Positions 5,089-10,355 of a stretch of DNA of 10,355 nt are shown here, in pieces. Made by a program: the position numbers and the translations under genes. Position 1 is the stretch's first letter; every line of letters begins with the position of its first letter. The DNA comes from Planctomycetales bacterium (GTDB lineage Bacteria; Planctomycetota; Planctomycetia; Pirellulales; UBA7805). The notes under the pieces are model-generated. The model saw nothing but the letters and a program-made list of their open reading frames with translations. It was not told the origin of the DNA and searched no databases. The stretch lies in the NCBI GenBank assembly GCA_011772275.1, contig WVZU01000139.1:577-10931 (forward strand), read 5' to 3'.

Positions 5089-8025
5089 GAACGGCCTTAT
5101 TTTTTTGCGCGTAAATCGCTGGTCATTTTGCTGGCGGCCGTCTTCCTGTTGCCCATCGCTCTGCGGAGTGCGCGGATCGCGTTGGAGAACAACAAGAACG
5201 ACGTCACCGAATGGCTGCCGGACGGTTTCGCGGAGACCAAGGACCTGGACTGGTTTCGCGAGCATTTTCTGGGCGAACAATTCGTCGTGATCAGCTGGGA
5301 TGGCTGTACGCTGGCTGATCCCCGGGTCGAGATGCTGGCACAGAAGCTGGTGCCGTCGGTCGAGACGGCTGACAACGAACGTCAGCGTGCCTTTTTCAAG
5401 AAGGTCACGACGGGGCCCCGCGTGCTGGCGCAGATGACCGATCCTGAGGGCAGTCTGAAGCTGAGCGAAAAGGAGGCCAAGCGGCGGCTGACGGGGACGC
5501 TGATCGGGGCGGACGGCCAGACGACGTGTGTGCTGGCCACCTTGCACGAAGCCGCCGCCGCCTTGCGCGACCTGCGGTCCGGCATCGGCCGCTCGTGGCC
5601 GCTGACCCAGATCCTGATGGGTCGCGAGGACGGCATCCTGTACCAATTGGCCGTCAAGGAATGTGCGATTTCGCGTCCATCGATTCACATGGGTGGCCCC
5701 CCGGTCGACAACGTGGCGATTGACGACGAGGGCGAAATTACGCTGATGCGGCTGGTCGGGCTCTCCGCGCTAGTCGGGCTGTGCCTCTCCTACTACTGTT
5801 TCCGCAGCAAGCGGGTGACGCTGATGGTATTTTGCTGCGGCGTGTATGGCGCGGCCGCCAGCCTGGCGATCGTCTTCTTTACCCGCGGCACCGTGGATGC
5901 CGTCTTGATGTCGATGCCCTCGGTGATCTACGTGTTGGGGATATCCGGCGCCATCCACCTGGTCAATTACTACATGGATGCCGTGAGGGAGTCGGGGCAG
6001 GAGGGAGCTGCGGGCAAAGCGCTGCGTCACGGCTGGTTGCCCTGTAGCCTGGCTGCGGTCACTACGGCATTGGGACTTGGCTCGTTGGTGACCAGCGCAG
6101 TCGTCCCGATCCGTAAATTTGGCAGCTACACGGCCCTGGGTGTCTTGTTTACCCTGGTGATCCTGTTCATGCTCTTGCCGGCCCTGCTGCAATTGTGGCC
6201 CCCCCCACGTCGCAGAAAAGTTACCGCTCGACCCCTGGACCAGTCCCAGCAGGGCCCCTGGCCGCAGCTGCTGGACCGCCTGGCCACTTGGGTTGTGGGC
6301 CGCCACGTGCTGGTCACGGCGGTGTGTTCGGTCCTGATGGCCATTCTGGCGGTAGGCCTGTTGAAAACCGAGACTTCCGTCCAGTTGCTGAAATTGTTTC
6401 ACAGCAAGGCGGACATCATCCAAGACTACACGTGGCTGGAACAGCATCTGGGCAACCTGGTGCCGATGGAGGTGGTGATACGCGTGGATCCTTCCCGCAT
6501 GCGGGATGCAGAAGACCCGTTGATGTCGGAAGACGGACGTTACCGCTTGACGTTCCTGGAACGGATGGAATTGGTCGAAGCGGTGCAGGAGTATGTCGAA
6601 CGGTTGCCGGAAGTCGGTCGTGCGTTGTCGATGAATACCTTTGCCCCGGTCTTGCCAGCCAAGGCCGCCAGCCTGGCCGCGTTCACAGAGCGGTCGGGTT
6701 TCAATGCGGGCCTGGCCCACCACCGTGAGGAGTTTCTGGCGGGGGAGTATTTTCGGGTCAGCGAGGACGGCGAGGAGCTGTTTCGCATCAGCGCGCGTCT
6801 GGCGGCGTTAAGCGACGTGGATTACGGCCATTTTGTGGATGACATTCAGGGGGTGGTCCGGCCTGTCCTGGCGGCCTATCGGCAGCGGGACCAGATCCTG
6901 GCCGAACTGGGCACCGACCGTGGCTCCTATCGCGGAAAGAAAGTATGCGTTGTCGGCGTACCCCGCTGGAAGCGTCCCACCAAGGTCCAGCCGGAAAGGC
7001 CCGTCAAGGGGCCCGCGGACGTGCATCCCACCACCAGCCAGATCCTGGCGGGTACGCTGCACGATGCGTTACGGGTGGCCGGCGTAAAGGTGACACCGAT
7101 TTACGAAGCGGCGGCTGAGCAGGATGCGACCCATTTCATTCGCGCGGGGGACGACAATCCCAAGGCGCGGGAATTCTTCCGCAAATTCGACCTGGTCTTT
7201 ATTGCCAGCGATCATCCGTCCGTTTCCTCGCGGTTTATCACGCGGCATGCCCGCGCGTACCTCGACGCTCGTCAGTTCGATCCGCTGACGGTCGATCCTC
7301 AGGAAGAAGTTGCTTCGGGCCTGTGGCCGATCTATACCGGCGTGGTACCGCTGGTCTACAAGGCTCAGCACGAACTGTTGCACGGACTGGTGGAGAGTAT
7401 CGGTCTGGCTTTTGTGTTGATATGTATCGTGATGATCGCCATCCTGCGTTCGCTGTCCGCCGGGCTGCTGTCGATGATTCCCAACGTTTTTCCGGTAGTG
7501 ATGGTCTTCGGCTTCATGGGTTGGGCAGGGATTCTGGTAGATATCGGCACGATGATGACGGCCAGCGTGGCGATGGGTGTGGCGGTCGATGACACGGTTC
7601 ACTTCTTGACCTGGTTCCGCCGCGGTATCCTCAGCGGGTTGGATCGCCGTGGTGCGGTCCGTTTGGCCTATTCCCGCTGTGCGACGGCGATGATCCAAAC
7701 GACGATTATCGGCGGGCTCGGTTTGGGAGTTTTTGCCCTCAGCACCTTCACCCCCACTCAACGGTTCGGCTACTTGATGATTGTCTTGCTGACCGCCGCG
7801 CTGGTCGGGGACTTGCTCTTTTTGCCCGCGCTGCTGGCCGGGCCGGTGGGACGCTTCTTTACCGGTCGCCTGCAACGCCAGGTGGTACGCCGATCGGTGC
7901 CGGAGGATGTGGAGCCGCCGTCCCACGGCGTTCCCACGCCGCATTTCTTGACCTCGCCCCAGCCAGCCTCGTCACGGACGCCGTCCTCCGGGGCCGATCC
8001 GCCGAGGTCGACGTCTAGCGGCTAA
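5086..8025 (+). CDS. MMPL/RND-superfamily inner-membrane exporter
   Basis: A 979-residue integral membrane protein (an upstream TTG at 5080 would add two residues). It has the two-fold RND plan. TM1 is at about residues 10-30 and the first periplasmic domain at about 32-215. A bundle of about five TM helices follows at about 220-380, including GISGAIH (285-291). TM7 is at about 407-428 and the second periplasmic domain at about 430-765. The second bundle, about 768-920, holds GVAVDDTVHF with Asp835 and Asp836. In MmpL3 and relatives, Asp residues at this place carry protons; the first half has Ser-Gly instead, so only the second half looks able to do so. The second periplasmic domain holds an extra alpha/beta-like stretch (about 618-730). 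The tail after the last TM (about 925-979) is Pro/Ser-rich and probably cytoplasmic. The ATG overlaps the stop of the outer-membrane barrel gene (TGATG) and lacks a strong ribosome site, which argues for translational coupling. Relatives export lipids, hopanoids or drugs; the substrate here cannot be read from the sequence. Confidence 0.9.
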   Translation: MERPYFFARKSLVILLAAVFLLPIALRSARIALENNKNDVTEWLPDGFAETKDLDWFREHFLGEQFVVISWDGCTLADPRVEMLAQKLVPSVETADNERQRAFFKKVTTGPRVLAQMTDPEGSLKLSEKEAKRRLTGTLIGADGQTTCVLATLHEAAAALRDLRSGIGRSWPLTQILMGREDGILYQLAVKECAISRPSIHMGGPPVDNVAIDDEGEITLMRLVGLSALVGLCLSYYCFRSKRVTLMVFCCGVYGAAASLAIVFFTRGTVDAVLMSMPSVIYVLGISGAIHLVNYYMDAVRESGQEGAAGKALRHGWLPCSLAAVTTALGLGSLVTSAVVPIRKFGSYTALGVLFTLVILFMLLPALLQLWPPPRRRKVTARPLDQSQQGPWPQLLDRLATWVVGRHVLVTAVCSVLMAILAVGLLKTETSVQLLKLFHSKADIIQDYTWLEQHLGNLVPMEVVIRVDPSRMRDAEDPLMSEDGRYRLTFLERMELVEAVQEYVERLPEVGRALSMNTFAPVLPAKAASLAAFTERSGFNAGLAHHREEFLAGEYFRVSEDGEELFRISARLAALSDVDYGHFVDDIQGVVRPVLAAYRQRDQILAELGTDRGSYRGKKVCVVGVPRWKRPTKVQPERPVKGPADVHPTTSQILAGTLHDALRVAGVKVTPIYEAAAEQDATHFIRAGDDNPKAREFFRKFDLVFIASDHPSVSSRFITRHARAYLDARQFDPLTVDPQEEVASGLWPIYTGVVPLVYKAQHELLHGLVESIGLAFVLICIVMIAILRSLSAGLLSMIPNVFPVVMVFGFMGWAGILVDIGTMMTASVAMGVAVDDTVHFLTWFRRGILSGLDRRGAVRLAYSRCATAMIQTTIIGGLGLGVFALSTFTPTQRFGYLMIVLLTAALVGDLLFLPALLAGPVGRFFTGRLQRQVVRRSVPEDVEPPSHGVPTPHFLTSPQPASSRTPSSGADPPRSTSSG

Positions 8026-8049
8026 GAGGTGACTGAAAAGCAACTTCGA

Positions 8050-8075
8050 AATCTGGCGCTCGCGCCGTGCAGATT
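8050..8075 (+). terminator. Possible stem-loop after the exporter gene
   Basis: AATCTG (8050-8055) pairs with CAGATT (8070-8075), continued inward by GCG (8056-8058) with CGC (8063-8065) across a four-base bulge and a CTCG loop. It begins 25 bases after the exporter stop codon. No U-run follows, so intrinsic termination is doubtful. Confidence 0.3.
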
Positions 8076-8664
8076 CATGACGGGAACCGGAGCAAGCGGA
8101 GCGAACAAACGATAAGAATCTCTGTCGTCTTTGTTGTCTCCTTGTGCAATCGATCCCTGAGGCACTTGTTCCTGCAGTTGCCTGTCTGGATTTGTCATCT
8201 CCGGTCAAAATGAGGAAGTTGTTTTTGAGTGTTTGCTGGGATAGGTTCAGCGGGCGGGGTCCATCGGCGGGCCGCTTGGCCGGGCACCGCTGACGCCATT
8301 TTGATTTGCTCTCGATTCGTGACATTCTGCAACTGGCCATTTTCGGCAGTTGGAAGGCTTTAGCCACCGTTCTGGTGGGCCAGGTCAACTGCTGGAGGCA
8401 GCCGCCTGGTTCCCGCCACCGGCCTGCTGTCTTCCTTGTCCCTGGCCCGTTCGACGACCGCGGCGTCATACCGCCGTGGACAACCAGCTTCTGGCCGCTG
8501 CCGACGGAGGTTCTTTGGCTGGCTGGCTGGCTCGTATTCAGCCGCGATGGGCTGCAACTGTTGGCGATCGTCGACGTTGTGGACTCTCCTTTTCGCGCCT
8601 CCCCGTTGTTTACCTTCCTTGCCGCATCCGCCCTTTTCGCGCCACCCTTTTTCGTAGCCGCCTT

Positions 8665-8696
8665 GTCTGGTGGCAACCCGGTCTGGCGGCAACCCG
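8665..8696. repeat. 16-bp tandem duplication
   Basis: GTCTGGTGGCAACCCG (8665-8680) is directly followed by GTCTGGCGGCAACCCG (8681-8696), with a single T/C difference. The near-identity suggests recent replication slippage in sequence under little coding constraint. Confidence 0.8.
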
Positions 8697-8825
8697 ATCG
8701 CCTCCTCCGGGCCGATCGAGCGGCCCCGGACCAGGGCCACATGGCCTTCCACAGCAAACGACCATCTTCTGGTCTTGGGTTACGTGCAAACTGCGGGCTG
8801 GCTTTTCGGACTTGGGCAAGTGGAT

Positions 8826-8855
8826 CTGACAATGTCAGGATCAACAAGTTAAGAT
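8826..8855 (+). promoter_or_regulatory. Candidate promoter of the acyltransferase gene with overlapping palindrome
   Basis: CTGACA (8826-8831) matches five of six bases of TTGACA, and TAAGAT (8850-8855) matches four of six of TATAAT, with an 18-base spacer. A start near 8862 would leave a leader of about 23 bases before ATG 8885. The -35 box forms one arm of a perfect 13-base palindrome, CTGACA-A-TGTCAG (8826-8838). A repressor bound there would block the promoter. The match is modest and untested. Confidence 0.4.
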
Positions 8856-8884
8856 GAACGCATTGTTTGACCGTTTGGAGTGCG

Positions 8885-10231
8885 ATGGTATTTCCTTTGT
8901 CCTTGGCGCCGTTCGAAGAGTACATGCTGGTCGACGATCGACCGACATGGCCGATGAACTTTTTTTTCCGGCTTCATTTCGACGGCCACTTCGACCGTTC
9001 GTGGCTGGAGGGCGCTTTTCGGCAAGGCGTGGCACGCCATCCTTTGTTGTCTGCGCATGTGCGGCCCGCCGCTGGAGGTCATTTTCAGTGGGTCCAGAAT
9101 CTGCAGGGGTCACCGGCGATCCGCTGGCGGACGCCAGACGCTGGCGGGGAACGCATCGCGGCCATCGATTTACAGCGCGAGGGGGGCGTGCGTATCTGGG
9201 CGACGGAAGGCGCGGGGCGGACCGAACTGCTGTTGCAGTTTCACCACAGTTGTTGTGACGCGGTCGGCGCGTGCCGCTTCATCGATGACCTGCTGCTCTG
9301 TTACTCAGCCGCGCAAAAGGCAGAGGAAGCGCAAGCCGGCCTGCAGAGTACGGACTCGGCACGCCTCGTATCGCGCGCGGCGCACGGTGCCACCGGCTGG
9401 CAGCTGGCTCGCATTGCAAGCAAACAGGCGGTGGGCCTGTTGCGCGCCGGCAAATTCTTGATGCGCAAAGCGGTCTCCCTCAAGCCGCTCACGGCCGAAA
9501 TGCTTGCCGAATCCTTGCCGGCGGACTACCCCAGCAGTTGCGAACATGTTTTCGACGTCCGGCAAACCGCAGCTCTCCAGGCGAGCGCTCGGCAGGCCGG
9601 CACGACGGTCAATTGCCTGCTGGTGCGGGATTTGTTTCTGGCCATGGACGCGTTTCGTTCCCGGCGTCAGTTGAGCCGCCAGGAGGATTGGCTGCGGCTG
9701 GCGGTGCCGGTGGATATGCGGTTGAGCGGTGATGAGCGGCTGCCGGCGGCGAACGTGGTGAGCATGGTGTTTCTGGACCGGCACCCCCAAGATTGTGCCG
9801 ATGCCCAGCGGTTGTTGCAAAGCGTCCACGAGGAAATGCAGATGGTCAAGGACCGGCGGCTGGGCCTGACATTCCTGTTATCGTTGCGCTACAACCGCCA
9901 ACTGCCCGGTGGGGTCGGCCGGCTGCGCCGCCGGACAGAAAAGGGGCATTGTCAGGGCACCGGGGTGATCAGCAACCTGGTCAGACCCTGGGCAGCGTCC
10001 ACCTTGCGGCGCGACGACGGCAGGCTTGCCGTGGGAGACGTCGTCTTGCGACAAGTGGACTTTTTGCCACCCTTGCGGCCGTACACGTCCGTGGCGATCG
10101 GTGCCTTGACGTATGCCGATCGGCTATGTCTGGCCCTGCATTACGACTCGCGGGTACTGGACCGCGCGGAGGCTGTCGAGCTGTTGGGGGCCTTGGAGGG
10201 CTTTTTGCAGCAATCGATGGCGGCAACTTAG
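8885..10231 (+). CDS. Stand-alone condensation-domain/WS-DGAT-like acyltransferase
   Basis: A 448-residue protein, predicted cytosolic, of the chloramphenicol acetyltransferase-like fold shared by NRPS condensation domains, PapA enzymes, WS/DGAT wax synthases and alcohol acetyltransferases. These move acyl groups from CoA or carrier-protein thioesters to hydroxyl or amino groups. Visible marks are LAPFEEYMLVDD near the N-terminus, RHPLL (51-55), the active-site motif H120-H-S-C-C-D-A126 (family HHxxxDG; the final Gly is Ala, but the catalytic second His121 and structural Asp125 are kept), VPVDMR (about 273-278), GTGVISNL (about 358-365) matching the SN motif of WS/DGAT-type enzymes, and GALTYADRLCLALHYD near the end. 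The length is that of one complete domain; no adenylation or carrier domain is attached. ATG 8885 is chosen because GGAG at 8877-8880 precedes it, four bases away; TTG 8867 would add six residues. The gene follows the exporter after 859 bp and probably has its own promoter. The substrates are unknown; the fold assignment is fairly sure. Confidence 0.8.
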   Translation: MVFPLSLAPFEEYMLVDDRPTWPMNFFFRLHFDGHFDRSWLEGAFRQGVARHPLLSAHVRPAAGGHFQWVQNLQGSPAIRWRTPDAGGERIAAIDLQREGGVRIWATEGAGRTELLLQFHHSCCDAVGACRFIDDLLLCYSAAQKAEEAQAGLQSTDSARLVSRAAHGATGWQLARIASKQAVGLLRAGKFLMRKAVSLKPLTAEMLAESLPADYPSSCEHVFDVRQTAALQASARQAGTTVNCLLVRDLFLAMDAFRSRRQLSRQEDWLRLAVPVDMRLSGDERLPAANVVSMVFLDRHPQDCADAQRLLQSVHEEMQMVKDRRLGLTFLLSLRYNRQLPGGVGRLRRRTEKGHCQGTGVISNLVRPWAASTLRRDDGRLAVGDVVLRQVDFLPPLRPYTSVAIGALTYADRLCLALHYDSRVLDRAEAVELLGALEGFLQQSMAAT

Positions 10232-10355
10232 GATTCGGCTGGGGAAAAGCTGGCCGCTTGCAGATCGAGGGGCCAAATTACAGGACACGGAATGGAGCAC
10301 GCAGCGCGTGCCAGCTTGATCATCAGTGATGGCGCGTCCTGAATCACTCCCCCTC
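10232..10355. other. Right-edge non-coding stretch with nested inverted repeats
   Basis: No gene is supported in the last 124 bases, which are cut by the window edge. A compact hairpin, GCACGC-AGC-GCGTGC (10297-10311), lies inside a longer pairing of CAGGAC (10281-10286) with GTCCTG (10336-10341). An alternative hairpin, AGTGAT (10325-10330) with ATCACT (10343-10348), shares part of the outer arm region, so the two folds compete. The compact hairpin starts 66 bases after the acyltransferase stop; it lacks a U-run. Confidence 0.5.
10297..10311 (+). terminator. Possible hairpin downstream of the acyltransferase gene
   Basis: A perfect 6-bp GC-rich stem with a three-base loop (GCACGC, AGC, GCGTGC) is followed by CAGCTTGATC rather than a U-run. 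It may slow polymerase or protect the RNA end, but intrinsic termination is not clearly supported. Confidence 0.3.

Larger units (their letters stand above)
8306..8857 (+). other. Unassigned 183-codon open frame, possible gene remnant
   Basis: This frame stays open for 552 bases and its first 50 codons have roughly three quarters G or C in the third position, much like the true genes here. Its only early start is TTG 8306, with no ribosome site, and an in-frame TGA lies at 8291. The product has two weakly hydrophobic stretches (for example VLWLAGWLVF and SPLFTFLAASALFAPPFFVAAL-like sequence in its middle) but is otherwise Trp-, Pro- and Arg-rich with no motif I recognise. A 16-bp tandem duplication (16 is not a multiple of three) falls inside it, which would shift the frame relative to an unduplicated ancestor. 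I list it as a candidate remnant, not a gene. Confidence 0.2.
8026..8884. other. 859-bp region without a confident gene
   Basis: Between the exporter stop and the acyltransferase start I see no recognisable protein. The region holds a hairpin shortly after the exporter gene (8050-8075), a GC-rich island bounded by CAGCGG (8248-8253) and CCGCTG (8287-8292), four GGCT units (8517-8532), a 16-bp tandem duplication (8665-8696) and the candidate promoter and palindrome (8826-8855). A 183-codon plus-strand frame (8306-8857, TTG start only, no ribosome site) has GC-rich third positions but a Trp/Pro/Arg-rich product with no family character. Long minus-strand frames here give unnatural Arg/Ser/Gly-rich products. 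It could be a decayed gene or long regulatory DNA. Confidence 0.5.

Noticed and set aside
5770..6723. 317-codon minus-strand open frame inside the exporter gene
   Set aside because: It is the same kind of antisense shadow, with His/Gln-rich composition and no recognisable domain.
7069..7944. 291-codon minus-strand open frame inside the exporter gene
   Set aside because: It is antisense to a well-supported membrane protein and its product is His/Gln/Arg-rich, typical of a shadow frame in GC-rich DNA.
8517..8532. Four GGCT units as a possible phase-variation tract
   Set aside because: Four units is short, and the tract does not lie in a supported gene or promoter.
7972..8925. 317-codon open frame on the minus strand across the 859-bp gap
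   Set aside because: The product is Arg/Ser/Gly/Gln-rich with no folded-protein character. It runs over the 3' end of the exporter gene and the 5' end of the acyltransferase gene, and has no ribosome site.
8854..9258. ATG-started 134-codon frame overlapping the acyltransferase start
   Set aside because: There is no ribosome site before ATG 8854 and its product has no family marks, while the overlapping frame carries the HHxxxD and RHPLL motifs.

Overview
The window is GC-rich bacterial chromosomal DNA, most likely from a planctomycete (Pirellulaceae / Rhodopirellula-like). Three things point there: an outer-membrane barrel resembling the planctomycetal BBP7 family, a TPR-like protein opening with a degenerate SEC-C cysteine motif, and an MMPL/RND exporter of the kind abundant in that phylum. 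This placement is inference from protein character; there is no rRNA or other phylogenetic marker. No tRNA, rRNA, CRISPR array, transposase or integrase is visible.

Layout. Positions 1-106 hold no gene but contain a strong G-quadruplex candidate and small hairpins. On the minus strand lies a probable two-gene unit, transaldolase (3361 to 2312) followed 66 bp later by a 712-residue helical-repeat protein (2245 to 107) with a SEC-C-like N-terminus and a duplicated IWTP motif at its C-terminus. A 336-bp divergent control region (3362-3697) carries a perfect TATAAT facing transaldolase and an inverted repeat at the predicted transcript start. On the plus strand, a secreted outer-membrane beta-barrel protein (3698-5086) overlaps by one base a large MMPL/RND-type membrane exporter (5086-8025). 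After an 859-bp stretch without a confident gene (8026-8884), which holds a palindrome overlapping a candidate promoter and a 16-bp tandem duplication, comes a stand-alone acyltransferase of the condensation-domain/WS-DGAT fold (8885-10231). The final 124 bases contain only hairpins.

How the parts may work together. Transaldolase belongs to the non-oxidative pentose phosphate pathway; its partner has no obvious enzymatic link. The plus-strand genes look like an envelope module: the barrel and exporter are translationally coupled, and the acyltransferase downstream resembles the PapA-type enzymes that accompany MmpL lipid exporters in mycobacteria. Synthesis of an acylated lipid or polyketide-like product, its transport across the inner membrane by the MMPL protein and its passage to or through an outer-membrane barrel is therefore an attractive but untested hypothesis. 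The 859-bp gap and the separate candidate promoter mean that the acyltransferase may be independent.
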